Shown here: piece by piece, positions 8,483-16,247 of the stretch
How the letters are laid out: every line of letters begins with the position of its first letter
How positions within the stretch are numbered: position 1 is the stretch's first letter
Origin: Amedibacterium intestinale
GTDB lineage: Bacteria; Bacillota_I; Bacilli_A; Erysipelotrichales; Erysipelotrichaceae
NCBI RefSeq assembly: GCF_010537335.1
Contig: NZ_AP019711.1
Location: 806,001 to 870,000, forward strand
Length of the DNA: 64,000 bases
Direction: 5' to 3'
Program-made: the position numbers and the translations under genes
Notes under the pieces: model-generated
What the model was told of the DNA's origin: nothing
What the model saw: only the letters and a program-made list of their open reading frames with translations
Databases searched by the model: none

Positions 8483-8917
8483 GAATTTCTCCTTTTCTTT
8501 CTGTGTGAACAAGTTGAACAGAAGTTGAACAGCAAATAAGCCGATAAATAAAGGCTTTTTTGATACTGTTCAACTTGTTCATGAACAAATCCTATATTTT
8601 ATATATTTTTTATTTATATATTATTATTTACTTTATTTTTTAAAATCTTATAAAAAGCGTTTTGTTCGTGAACACCTTGAACAACCCCGAAAAACACGAT
8701 AAATAAAGGCTCAAACGGTGTTCAACTTTGTTCAACTTGTTCAACTTCTCGACAATATTTTTTAATCTGTTCAAGTGTTCAACTTAAAATGTCGAAAAAT
8801 AAACGTTTTTCAAGTTGAACACTTGAACACTAAATCACATCACTCAACGCCTACAACTTTAAAATTCTTCAAAAATCACAACAATAAAATTGCGATTTCC
8901 GTCAACTACTCGACAAT
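8483..8917. repeat. non-coding repeat region: candidate phage replication origin or regulatory hub
   Basis: No gene seen in these 435 bases. GTTCAACTT or its reverse complement occurs exactly eight times, starting at 8511, 8522, 8568, 8720, 8730, 8739, 8777 and 8812, three of them in near-tandem. TTGTTCATGAACAA at 8575-8588 is a perfect palindrome. A 15-bp sequence, CGATAAATAAAGGCT, appears twice (8542 and 8697). The repeats flank an almost pure A+T stretch (8590-8655). Iterons around an AT-rich core are the usual layout of an initiator-bound origin; a cluster of operators is the alternative. Confidence 0.65.
8768..8829. repeat. 18-bp perfect inverted repeat
   Basis: TGTTCAAGTGTTCAACTT at 8768-8785 is repeated in exact inverted form at 8812-8829 with 26 bases between. 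Each arm joins a GTTCAAG half-unit to a full GTTCAACTT unit. It is part of the iteron cluster and could form a cruciform or hold an initiator multimer. Confidence 0.7.
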
Positions 8918-9595
8918 TTAATTGTCACCAACAATCAATTCTTTCGCATACGGCAACGACTCAATCCACTTGCAGAACATCAACCACTCGTCCAATTTAT
9001 GGGCTTTTCTCGAATGATACATGTTCTTTAAAACCGCATAATTCAATTGGATTGTCCTTCTTTGGTTATAACTTGACGGCAACAACTGTATCATTTGCCA
9101 CCAATAATCTTTTTTCTTTTCTTCCAAAAATAATTCACGATTATAGTTCAACATTCCAATGACATCATTTAACATGTCAATTGAACCATCGTTCAAATGT
9201 TCATGACTAAAATCATCAATCGTAAATTCTTTCGCCTGTATCTTGTGCATTGTGGAACAACTATTTGCAACCGTTCCGACTTTGTATGTGTCAAACTCTT
9301 TCCACCAGTACAACGGCGCGACAATGTCCAAAGACACATTTATCATTCTTAAAAACTTCCCGTGGTCATTTCCCGCATTAGATAAATTTTTCATCAACTT
9401 CAAATCACTTATGCCAATAACAAAGTCATCAACACCTATGCATTCACAATCTTTGTCATGATGTGAACAATCTTCACAATATACGCAACAACACATTCCA
9501 CTATCACTTTTATCCCAACTGTTCATTGGATTTCGCATTCCACGAATCGCGGTTTCCCAACCAAATACATCGACATTTTCAATCTTAATCATTTT
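8918..9595 (-). CDS. ThyX-like phage protein (probably not a standard thymidylate synthase)
   Basis: A 225-residue protein with ATG at 9595, eight bases after GGGGG. It resembles the FAD-dependent thymidylate synthase fold: the block VDIxxPLYWWKEFDTYKxGTxANSCSTMH-like segment (about residues 96-120) and a C-terminal block, LPSSYNQRRTIQLNYAVLKN and following helix with PYAKELI, align in order with ThyX. The catalytic RHRxxSxNExS signature is missing, so it may bind flavin or nucleotide without the usual reaction. It has an unusual Cys/His-rich loop (CCCVYCEDCSHHDKDCEC) near residues 33-50, possibly metal-binding. It sits with MazG-like and DUF3310 genes, suggesting nucleotide metabolism. Confidence 0.6.
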   Translation of the reverse strand, partial: KMIKIENVDVFGWETAIRGMRNPMNSWDKSDSGMCCCVYCEDCSHHDKDCECIGVDDFVIGISDLKLMKNLSNAGNDHGKFLRMINVSLDIVAPLYWWKEFDTYKVGTVANSCSTMHKIQAKEFTIDDFSHEHLNDGSIDMLNDVIGMLNYNRELFLEEKKKDYWWQMIQLLPSSYNQRRTIQLNYAVLKNMYHSRKAHKLDEWLMFCKWIESLPYAKELIVGDN

Positions 9596-9686
9596 TCGAA
9601 CCCCCAATCACAATACACATCAGTCCGAACACAAGTGTTCCACCAATCATTCCACCTAGTAAAATAAAGCCCAAATTACTAAACAT
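9585..9686 (-). CDS. 33-aa single-span membrane protein
   Basis: ATG at 9686; the product MFSNLGFILLGGMIGGTLVF continues with one hydrophobic helix with glycine spacing and ends GGSKND. It overlaps the ThyX-like gene start by 11 bases. Small glycine-rich membrane proteins are common in phage early operons; function unknown. Confidence 0.5.
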   Translation of the reverse strand: MFSNLGFILLGGMIGGTLVFGLMCIVIGGSKND

Positions 9687-10110
9687 TTTTCTTGTCCTCT
9701 CTTAATCTTTCAAACACTCTTTTTTCCTTTTTGAAAATCCATTCTTGAATTTCCTTTTCTGAAATATCGAACATGATTTTTAATTGTTCAATACAAATCA
9801 GCACGTCCGCCATTTCTTCAATTAAATTGTCTTTTCTTTTTTTATCTTTTGGGTATCTCAAACACTTCGATATTGCTTGAATCAGTTCCGCGCATTCTTC
9901 CATTGCGATTCTCGCTTGTGGATATACCCCGTAAAAATCAATAATATTTTTCATGTCAATTTTATTTTCTCCCTTCAAAAAAGAAGAAACTTCGGTCACG
10001 GTGTCAAAAATTTTGTCAACGCCTACTATTCGATAATAACAATACGAACCACATGTGTTTTTCGTAATTGTCACGCCGTATGTTTTTTCTAACGACTTTC
10101 TTGACGGCAT
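9679..10110 (-). CDS. MazG-like NTP pyrophosphohydrolase
   Basis: 143 residues from ATG 10110, three bases after the previous gene's stop; a longer frame to 10149 has an implausible start. The C-terminal half carries the all-alpha NTP-PPase signature: MEECAELIQAI and, about 30 residues later, EEMADVLICIEQL (the EExxE and ExxD metal-binding pairs). The N-terminal 60 residues are a small extra domain containing GSYCYYRIVGVDKIFDT, of unknown role. Such phage enzymes hydrolyse nucleotides or (p)ppGpp and may tune the host's stringent response. Confidence 0.75.
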   Translation of the reverse strand: MPSRKSLEKTYGVTITKNTCGSYCYYRIVGVDKIFDTVTEVSSFLKGENKIDMKNIIDFYGVYPQARIAMEECAELIQAISKCLRYPKDKKRKDNLIEEMADVLICIEQLKIMFDISEKEIQEWIFKKEKRVFERLREDKKNV

Positions 10111-10112
10111 AA

Positions 10113-10280
10113 TTAAAACCCCGTATTGATTGCCATGACAATCAGCCACAAGTCAATCAATGTTGAAAACAAGTATGTCCAAAAACTCCACGTCCCGTCT
10201 TTTGGTTGTCCATGCTTAACCAATGCAATTCCCAATGTCATGGCTTGTAACACTAATATTGCTATAAAATAACCATTCAT
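10113..10280 (-). CDS. 55-aa membrane protein, two helices
   Basis: ATG at 10280 overlaps the DUF3310 stop in an ATGA junction. The product has two hydrophobic helices (residues 4-20 and 33-50) separated by a polar KHGQPKDGTW loop. Its stop is two bases before the MazG-like start, so the three genes are tightly coupled. Function unknown; a pinholin-like role is possible, but the early-gene location argues against it. Confidence 0.6.
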   Translation of the reverse strand: MNGYFIAILVLQAMTLGIALVKHGQPKDGTWSFWTYLFSTLIDLWLIVMAINTGF

Positions 10281-10660
10281 TTTGTTTCTCCTTCCAGTTC
10301 CAAGAACTTATCCAAATACCATTTCGCTTTTTTCACGTCCTCAACACCATTTTTGTTCTTCCATCGCCACAAATATTTGAACGCATTGACAATGCAAAAT
10401 CCCTTCACGGCTTCAACTCCCTGTGTTTGAATCATGGCGTCAATACATTCAATTTCGCCGTCATAATGTGATGGGTGATTGACATTGTCATTGTCTTTTC
10501 CATCAATAATGGCAATACATTTGTCAAGTTCATCGTCTGTGAAATTCCATGTGTTTTTATTATCGCAAAACCCCAGTTTATTTAATTTACAACAATCACA
10601 ACATTCATTTCGTTCGTTGCAAAAATCTTCAAATTTGTTTATTTTTTCTTTTCTCGTCAT
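10277..10660 (-). CDS. DUF3310 phage protein (SaV-like)
   Basis: 127 residues. The N-terminal 40 residues carry a Cys cluster, CCDCCKLNKLGFC, that could bind zinc. The C-terminal 65 residues are a DUF3310 domain: NHPSHYDGEIECIDAMIQTQG, then FCIVNAFKYLWRWKNK and a KAKWYLDKFLEL ending. Family members are widespread in phages and some are annotated as nucleotide kinases, without strong proof. It is in an operon with the primase upstream and the MazG-like gene downstream. Confidence 0.75.
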   Translation of the reverse strand: MTRKEKINKFEDFCNERNECCDCCKLNKLGFCDNKNTWNFTDDELDKCIAIIDGKDNDNVNHPSHYDGEIECIDAMIQTQGVEAVKGFCIVNAFKYLWRWKNKNGVEDVKKAKWYLDKFLELEGETK

Positions 10661-10664
10661 TCTT

Positions 10665-12542
10665 TCACTCCTTCACATATATTCCCGTCAATTTACCGTC
10701 GATTCTTCTTCGAACCACGGTCAATCCCAATCGTTTATTTATTTCTTTTGAAAAGTTCATCAACGTCATTTCGGTGAATCCGTTTTCTATACAGAACGAC
10801 CTATAATTTCGATGAACTTCTTTTGTAGGTTCATTCTCGACTTTCGGGTCTTCCTGTAACCACAACAAAATTGGATTGTTCGAAATCTCGTATTCTTTCA
10901 ATTCCTTTTCGACTTTCTTGGATTCTGTGAATCCTCTATTCTCCAATACTCTTTTCAATCCTTGGATTCCCAATTGAATCAAATATTTCATGACTTGTTC
11001 GTCCTTCAACTTCCATGTGATAAACGGGTCATAATCGGGGTCGTCTTTCGTGAATCTTCCGTTGAATGGTATTATGACTAAACGTCTAAGAATCGCCCCA
11101 AACCCCTTTGATTTTGTCCGTGGCAAGCTATTCGCCGAAAAGTATAGTTTTGTATATGGATTGAAGAAAAACGCGTCAACGCCCTTGTTTTCTGCCTTCA
11201 CTTGGTTTCCCGAAACAATCTTTTTGAATGTTGAAATTGCCCGACCTTGCAAGAAATCGTCGCTTATATCATCACCAACGTTTGCAAGTTTCCCCGACAA
11301 CGTAACAATCGAAAATCGTTCTTCCAGTTCAGCCAAATCAAGCGATGAATAATTGATTTGACCTAATAGATTTTTTAACATGTCAAGGAATGTTGATTTC
11401 CCGTTCGCTCCTTCTCCTGTCAAGAAGAACGCCTTTGACAATTCGTTTCGTCTATAAAATGAATATCCAATCGCTTCCTCAAGCAACATTCTAATTGCTT
11501 TGTCATTACAAGATAATTTGTTCAATACGTTGTCACATAGTTCACTATAAGCCGTTTCGTCATAGTCCCATGGTATTTTATTAGTGATTATCAAATCGCT
11601 TGTAAATGGCTTCAAAACACCTTCCATGATGTCATATACACCGTTGTTAAATGCGATGAATCTTGCGTCCGCTTCAACTACATCGTTACAAATCAATTCA
11701 AGATATTTCAGCACTTCGACACGTTGCGCGCTTTTGAGCGTTGGAACATATTTCAACATGATTGATTCAATTTCACGATGTCCCGCAATATACTGTCCGT
11801 CACGGTATACATGAAGTTGACCATTGATTCGGCAAATCTTGTCATTATTTTTGAGAAACACCGCAAAATTATTGTGAAGAAATTTCTTCCCGTCATAGAA
11901 TGTTTCTTCTGGAAATGCTTCGTCACGAATAATCACGTTCAATTCATCTTCAGATAATGGGGAATGTAAAACATATTTGTTAATCAATCGAATACATTCC
12001 CTTGATTCTTCTTGTGTGAATCCCGCACTTGTCAACGTCAAGATATAATTGAACAACGCTTGATTGCGTCCCTGTCCTTCCTTCATGTCAAAGAAGTCAA
12101 TGTTGGAATTTACGGGAACGAACCATTTCGGCAACGTTCCCAATTCCTCACAATCCCATTCAACGAATCGTTCTTCGCCGTTAAATTTAATGATTTCATA
12201 ACTATTTCGTGAACCAACCTTAATGTCTGCCGTCAATCCAATTGCGATTTTTTTGTGCGTCCCGCATTTGTCAACACCATTGTTTTTAAACAAGAAGTGA
12301 CGACCGCGTGTCGTTTGATAAACGATACAATCCAATTGCAAGTCTTCGACAATGTCCATCATGATTTCACTTTGATTCATGTCATCAATGTCAACAAGAA
12401 TGACGTCGTCCGCTAGAATACCCGCGTATTCATCAAGATTCTTGACCTCGTCAAATGTTCTTAATTTCGCGCCATTTTTAAATTTGTCAATACAATTCTT
12501 GTCTTTTGTTCGAACAAATCCTTTATACAATCTTTCTAACAT
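10665..12542 (-). CDS. phage/plasmid primase-helicase, P4/D5 family
   Basis: 625 residues. The N-terminal part looks like a bifunctional primase/polymerase, with the acidic VDIDD at residues 50-54 and TTRGRHFLF near 77-85. A central D5-type linker follows. The C-terminal SF3 helicase has Walker A GEGANGKST (376-384), Walker B-like NVGDDISDDF (421-430) and the motif C/sensor region with LYFSANSLPRTKSKGFG. It would unwind and prime DNA at the phage origin. It lies just downstream of the polymerase and the toxin-like gene. Confidence 0.85.
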   Translation of the reverse strand: MLERLYKGFVRTKDKNCIDKFKNGAKLRTFDEVKNLDEYAGILADDVILVDIDDMNQSEIMMDIVEDLQLDCIVYQTTRGRHFLFKNNGVDKCGTHKKIAIGLTADIKVGSRNSYEIIKFNGEERFVEWDCEELGTLPKWFVPVNSNIDFFDMKEGQGRNQALFNYILTLTSAGFTQEESRECIRLINKYVLHSPLSEDELNVIIRDEAFPEETFYDGKKFLHNNFAVFLKNNDKICRINGQLHVYRDGQYIAGHREIESIMLKYVPTLKSAQRVEVLKYLELICNDVVEADARFIAFNNGVYDIMEGVLKPFTSDLIITNKIPWDYDETAYSELCDNVLNKLSCNDKAIRMLLEEAIGYSFYRRNELSKAFFLTGEGANGKSTFLDMLKNLLGQINYSSLDLAELEERFSIVTLSGKLANVGDDISDDFLQGRAISTFKKIVSGNQVKAENKGVDAFFFNPYTKLYFSANSLPRTKSKGFGAILRRLVIIPFNGRFTKDDPDYDPFITWKLKDEQVMKYLIQLGIQGLKRVLENRGFTESKKVEKELKEYEISNNPILLWLQEDPKVENEPTKEVHRNYRSFCIENGFTEMTLMNFSKEINKRLGLTVVRRRIDGKLTGIYVKE

Positions 12543-12693
12543 TTTTGATTTTCTTCCTTTCTTTTTGATAACATGAATATGAACATTGATATTTCTTATG
12601 GGCTTTATAAATGTAGCCCGCTTTATTTATAATCAAAAATTTTCTACCGCATACGGAACATATCTTTTCCGAATCTTTTAAGACTTCTCTCAT
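12523..12693 (-). CDS. small zinc-ribbon protein
   Basis: 56 residues, with ATG at 12693 overlapping the toxin-like gene's TGA (TGATG junction); a start at 12723 would run 30 bases into that gene. Four cysteines in CSVCGRKF and CSYSCYQK form a likely zinc ribbon, followed by a basic tail. Its translational coupling to the PemK/MazF-like gene makes it a possible partner or antitoxin, but it resembles no known antitoxin family that I can recognise. It overlaps the primase start by 20 bases. Confidence 0.6.
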   Translation of the reverse strand: MREVLKDSEKICSVCGRKFLIINKAGYIYKAHKKYQCSYSCYQKERKKIKNVRKIV

Positions 12694-13025
12694 CACACAA
12701 CACCCAAGGCATTTTTCAAACATTCGTCAACAAATTTCATTTGAAATTCACTTATTTTACATTCGATTTTAACTATATCGCTTTGTCTTATTGTGAAAAT
12801 TTGTTCGCAAATAACCATCGAATTATTGTAATCAATGACAACATGGGTCGGTTGCGACAATTTTTTTAATTTGGTCGTCAATGGAACTACCATTGCAAAT
12901 TCTGAAAATCTATTTCCAATATCGTTTGATACTACTAGGAATGGACGTCTTCCCATTTGGATATGTCCTTTACCGTTTTTATTTTCGGTTTTTAAATATA
13001 CTACTTGTCCTTTTTCTACCTTCAT
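12693..13025 (-). CDS. PemK/MazF-family protein (endoribonuclease toxin-like)
   Basis: 110 residues of the PemK/MazF fold. Seen features: N-terminal GQVVYLKTE strand, GRRPFLVVSND (the RPxLVVSN signature), VVPLTTK and the later VICEQIFTIR with a conserved Arg/Ile region. Chromosomal homologues cut mRNA and are neutralised by a MazE-like antitoxin; none is encoded upstream, where the DNA polymerase ends three bases away. In a phage replication operon it may attack host mRNA, or control phage copy or host growth. The downstream 56-residue zinc-ribbon gene is the only close partner. Confidence 0.8.
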   Translation of the reverse strand: MKVEKGQVVYLKTENKNGKGHIQMGRRPFLVVSNDIGNRFSEFAMVVPLTTKLKKLSQPTHVVIDYNNSMVICEQIFTIRQSDIVKIECKISEFQMKFVDECLKNALGVV

Positions 13026-13028
13026 TTA

Positions 13029-14795
13029 TTACATCACCCCAAAATCTTTCAATCTTTGATTTGCTAAATCTATATACCATTGCTTGTCCAGTTTCGACGG
13101 GCACTTCACGCCATTCACTTCATCATTAAATAAAAATGCGTGTTCGGGTGTTCCTTCCAATTTTGCAATTGCTTTTGTTTCCGCGTGAACCTTTGCCAAT
13201 CCACCATCGCGCTTGTCTTTTGAAGCAAAACAACGAATACATTTTTCATTCAATTCAACCGTGTTGCTATATGTCATAAAGACTTTTTTTCCTTTGCTTT
13301 CGAAACGCGTTCCGTATAGCAATTTTGAATATTTACTACTTATTTTTTTGACCTGTTGGAACTCTTTCAGTTCATCACATTCAAGAATCGTTTTTTCAAC
13401 TGGAATCCCTTTGACCATGAAATCGACCATTGCTTTATTTACAATCGGCAAATCATAATCAAGATTGTTCAGCTTCTTCACGTATGCGCCTTTTGATTTC
13501 CAACGTGGCTTTCCTTTTTTGTCATAAAGTTCACCGTCCGGAACAATGACATAATTATTAACGTCCTTTTGATAAACTCGACGATATTCATCGAATTCAA
13601 GTGTCAATCCCGTTCTTTGTTCCCATTCATAAGCGATGTCATCAATCAAACTGTATTGTTCATCAGCTTCCTTGTCGTTTTTAGCATTTAATTTGACAAG
13701 AATTCCGTCCGTATTTGATTGAATGATTTTACAATGCGGTTCTAACTTTTCTATCAAATCTAATAACAACAATTGACCGTGAACACAAACATTGTTTGCC
13801 TGTCTTGGGTCGTACAATGGATTTGACTTCGCTTTCATCGCCCCATACGTTCCATTTATGACGATTTTCAACGGGGCTTGAAGTGGATTTCCTTCATGCT
13901 TATAATTCAATCGCAAATCGACAATATTGTTGAATTTTTGAGGATTGCACGACCTAGAATGCAAGTTGTATCGAATCATCAAGTTTGGATATAGCGACGC
14001 AACGTCCATCATCAAGAAATATCCTTCGTCACAATATTGTTCCAACGCCCCATGGACACCACCCCAACCGAATTGATGGGGAACGCCCGCAATATCACAA
14101 GACAACTTGTGTTTTTCTGATTTCTCATTGCTTGGGTCGATTCTATATTTTCGATTGTTTTTATCTTTGTACCAGTCAACAACGAAATTGTATTTATTGA
14201 TTCGCATTATATCGGGAAAACAAATGTCAAATTCGTCGTTATACGTTCTTTTGCTTGCGTCCAAAATCTGCGCCGACAATTGAACTTTCGTTTTGTTTAT
14301 GTTCATCAACGGCATGTTGAACATTTTCAGCAATCCCATTTGTGCTTCAAAATCGTCTTTTCGTTCCAAGAACACTTCAATTGTTTGTTCAACATCATGA
14401 CGACAATATTTGATTGTTTCGGCAATCTCCGACGCCGTCAATTTCCTGTCAATATCAAATGGAACGCTTGATTCCTTGATGTCGTTTCCCATGAACCCTT
14501 CGAATCGTTTCAACCCGCCGTCATTCGCTTGCATGACATCGTAATTGTATAAAGGGAACTTTCTCAAAAGGCTTGAGAACTCCCAACCCACACGATGTTT
14601 GACGATTATCCAATCGTTGATTCGCTTTGGGTTAAATCCCGCTAAAATGCCTTTTAAAATGTATTGGTCATAGTGTCGACTATTGAAGCCGACCCATATG
14701 TCTTGTTTGTGTTCGCAATATAATTGTTCAAGACGCTTTGTGTCATTTACGATGACATGTTCTTTTTGATTCACAACGTCAATCGCAACGACCAA
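13029..14795 (-). CDS. phage family-B DNA polymerase (start disturbed)
   Basis: Translation from the only usable in-frame start codon, TTG at 14795, gives 588 residues. Seen motifs: exonuclease II GFNSRHYDQY (36-45), exonuclease III YCRHD (130-134), polymerase motif A DVASLYP (264-270), motif B around Lys310 with NGTYG (314-318), and motif C as NTDG (361-364), where the usual first Asp is Asn. The frame stays open to 14834 and the codons before the TTG read STIDFEVFAYDW, which supply the missing exonuclease I DxE motif. Thus the real N-terminus lies upstream, but the well-placed ATG at 14844 is in another frame. It copies phage DNA; proofreading is in doubt if TTG is used. Confidence 0.82.
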   Translation of the reverse strand: MVVAIDVVNQKEHVIVNDTKRLEQLYCEHKQDIWVGFNSRHYDQYILKGILAGFNPKRINDWIIVKHRVGWEFSSLLRKFPLYNYDVMQANDGGLKRFEGFMGNDIKESSVPFDIDRKLTASEIAETIKYCRHDVEQTIEVFLERKDDFEAQMGLLKMFNMPLMNINKTKVQLSAQILDASKRTYNDEFDICFPDIMRINKYNFVVDWYKDKNNRKYRIDPSNEKSEKHKLSCDIAGVPHQFGWGGVHGALEQYCDEGYFLMMDVASLYPNLMIRYNLHSRSCNPQKFNNIVDLRLNYKHEGNPLQAPLKIVINGTYGAMKAKSNPLYDPRQANNVCVHGQLLLLDLIEKLEPHCKIIQSNTDGILVKLNAKNDKEADEQYSLIDDIAYEWEQRTGLTLEFDEYRRVYQKDVNNYVIVPDGELYDKKGKPRWKSKGAYVKKLNNLDYDLPIVNKAMVDFMVKGIPVEKTILECDELKEFQQVKKISSKYSKLLYGTRFESKGKKVFMTYSNTVELNEKCIRCFASKDKRDGGLAKVHAETKAIAKLEGTPEHAFLFNDEVNGVKCPSKLDKQWYIDLANQRLKDFGVM

Positions 14796-14813
14796 CCAAT
14801 CATAAGCAAAAAC

Positions 14814-14857
14814 TTCGAAGTCAATCGTAGAATATCATTGACATTCCCGAACCACCT
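14814..14857 (-). other. polymerase translation-start region with apparent frameshift
   Basis: AGGTGG (14857-14852) lies seven bases before ATG 14844, but this frame ends at a TGA seven codons later. Skipping one base after the second ATG (14838) would enter the polymerase frame just before the DFE exonuclease I motif. The polymerase frame itself is limited upstream by the TGA stop of the HNH gene at 14835-14837. Confidence 0.7.
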
Positions 14858-15386
14858 TCTTTCGCGGTGACACTTGAATCAAATATCCTTGATATTCAAA
14901 AACTTCACCATTTTTTCTAATTCGATTTTGAAGCCACCCTTTTTTGAATCCAAAGAATGACGCACAATTTTTCATCGAATCAAATTCGTGTTTTATTCCA
15001 TCTTTTTCGATGACAACTTTTCTTCTTATTTTGCATTGATTTTCTACCAATCCAATTTTTACGGCGTGTTTCAAATTGTCGCTATACGAACACCATTCTA
15101 AATTCTCAACACAATTATTTTGCTTGTTCCCGTCAATGTGATTGACACAAGGATAATTGTTTGGATTCGGAATAAATGTTTCCGCAACTAATCGGTGAAT
15201 CATTACATTTTTATTGATTCCATTTTTTCGCAAACAAACAAATTTGTACCCGTTATGATATTGTCCGCCTTTTAATTTTTTACCACGGAAAAATCTTCCA
15301 TCTTTTAAATAACGGTTTTCACTGTAAACATTCCCGCGGTCGGTAATCGCATATAAACCGACATAATCTTTGACACTAGAAATCAT
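14835..15386 (-). CDS. HNH homing endonuclease (NUMOD4/HNH_3 type)
   Basis: 183 residues with a good ribosome site (AAAGGAA). The N-terminal NUMOD4-like strand region has GLYAITDRGNVYS; the HNH core is IHRLVAETFIPNP followed by CVNHIDGNKQNNCVENLEW (about residues 62-100). The C-terminal region (HEFDSMKNCASFFGFKKGW and on) looks like a NUMOD1 DNA-binding repeat. Its last codons overlap the ribosome site and start of the DNA polymerase gene, and both frames meet at the same TGA. This is typical of a free-standing homing endonuclease that has inserted beside a conserved replication gene. Confidence 0.85.
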   Translation of the reverse strand: MISSVKDYVGLYAITDRGNVYSENRYLKDGRFFRGKKLKGGQYHNGYKFVCLRKNGINKNVMIHRLVAETFIPNPNNYPCVNHIDGNKQNNCVENLEWCSYSDNLKHAVKIGLVENQCKIRRKVVIEKDGIKHEFDSMKNCASFFGFKKGWLQNRIRKNGEVFEYQGYLIQVSPRKKVVRECQ

Positions 15387-15412
15387 TATTTACTTTCCTT
15401 TCTCGAACAAAT

Positions 15413-15445
15413 AAAGCCACCGCGATGTCATTTCACGATGGCTTT
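15413..15445 (-). terminator. hairpin between the DUF669 and HNH genes
   Basis: Outer stem AAAGCCA / TGGCTTT with imperfect inner pairs, followed on the minus strand by ATTTGTT. It may weaken transcription from the DUF669 gene into the HNH gene. The T-tract is poor, so read-through to the polymerase is likely. Confidence 0.4.
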
Positions 15446-15454
15446 CCCATTTAA

Positions 15455-15463
15455 AATGGCATT
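15455..15463. promoter_or_regulatory. operator-like AATGGCATT box downstream of the DUF669 gene
   Basis: The 9-bp sequence AATGGCATT, inside CCATTTTAAATGG read on the minus strand, matches the boxes around the phage regulator gene near 20.5 and 20.8 kb. It abuts the stop codon of the DUF669 gene. It could bind the same regulator and control the HNH-polymerase part of the operon. Confidence 0.4.
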
Positions 15464-15919
15464 TTAGATGTCAAAAATTTCGTTGATTTTGAATGTATTA
15501 TATCCTTTTTTGTTTTGGTCATAAGCCAATAAATATTCACATTTACCGTCGATTTCTTCCGCAATGTCCATAATTAAATCGTTATAATGTGCATAATTAC
15601 CATCAAATTCAACATTCAATTCCGTTCCAAGTGATTTCAAGAATTCATTTACAATGTGAATTTGGAATCCCTGTAAAATTACTTGGTTCATGAATATGAT
15701 TGAATCCTTGAATTCACCTTCCAAAACCTTGAACCAACATGTGAACATTGGGTCACCTTTTTTTGATTCCTTCAATTCCATTTTGTCAATTTTGACTTCA
15801 TATTCTCCAAGTGGAACTTCTTTATATTCAAAATTCCCGCCGTTTTCTTCAACTTCCTTAACGTCCTTTGCTAATGCTTCCCCGTCAACTGCTTTGTTCC
15901 ATTTATCAAAAATACTCAT
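15464..15919 (-). CDS. DUF669 phage replication/recombination protein
   Basis: 151 residues. The DUF669 pattern is visible: MSIFDKWNKAVDGEAL, then the beta-structured VPLGEYEVKIDKMELKESKK and later FMNQVIL. The family is found next to Sak4/Cas4-like recombination genes and DNA polymerases in phages and is thought to be a single-strand DNA-binding or accessory protein; this role comes from family context. Its start overlaps the upstream gene's stop in a TAATG junction. Confidence 0.78.
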   Translation of the reverse strand: MSIFDKWNKAVDGEALAKDVKEVEENGGNFEYKEVPLGEYEVKIDKMELKESKKGDPMFTCWFKVLEGEFKDSIIFMNQVILQGFQIHIVNEFLKSLGTELNVEFDGNYAHYNDLIMDIAEEIDGKCEYLLAYDQNKKGYNTFKINEIFDI

Positions 15920-16245
15920 TATTTTTCTTCCCCTTTCATCATTAAATCTCTTAATTTATTCAAACCACTAAATAATGTTTTGATTTCGTTATCAACCTCA
16001 ACGTCCTGTGATGGTTGAACGTTCAATTCTTCAAATAATACTTTCAATCCTTCTTCAAATACACATTCAATGACTTCGTCTTCGAATTCTTCTTCCTGTT
16101 CTTCAACCATGTTCATGAATGTCCTGTGTAATGCTTTTTCATAGCTTGAAGTTTCATTCAATCCTGTAACTTTTGCAAAATCCATAACACTTTGAAGTTT
16201 CTTGTCAATTCCTCTTTCTTTTAGTTGTTCAATAATTTTTTTCAT
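15919..16245 (-). CDS. acidic helical phage protein, 108 aa
   Basis: A helical protein with a basic N-terminus (MKKIIEQLKERGIDKK) and an acidic middle (EEQEEEFEDEVIE, near residues 48-60). It lies between the nuclease-ATPase fusion and the DUF669 gene, overlapping the latter by one base. No family was recognised; the location suggests an adaptor for recombination proteins or a single-strand annealing accessory factor. Confidence 0.55.
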   Translation of the reverse strand: MKKIIEQLKERGIDKKLQSVMDFAKVTGLNETSSYEKALHRTFMNMVEEQEEEFEDEVIECVFEEGLKVLFEELNVQPSQDVEVDNEIKTLFSGLNKLRDLMMKGEEK

Positions 16246-16247
16246 TT

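Noticed and set aside
8483-8917. CRISPR array
   Set aside because: Repeats are only 9 bp, occur on both strands and at irregular distances; there are no equal spacers and no cas operon. The Cas4-like nuclease nearby is phage recombination, not CRISPR.
14835-15386. Group I intron containing the HNH gene inside the polymerase gene
   Set aside because: There is no room for an intron core: only 77 bases separate the HNH start from the previous gene, and no upstream polymerase exon is seen.
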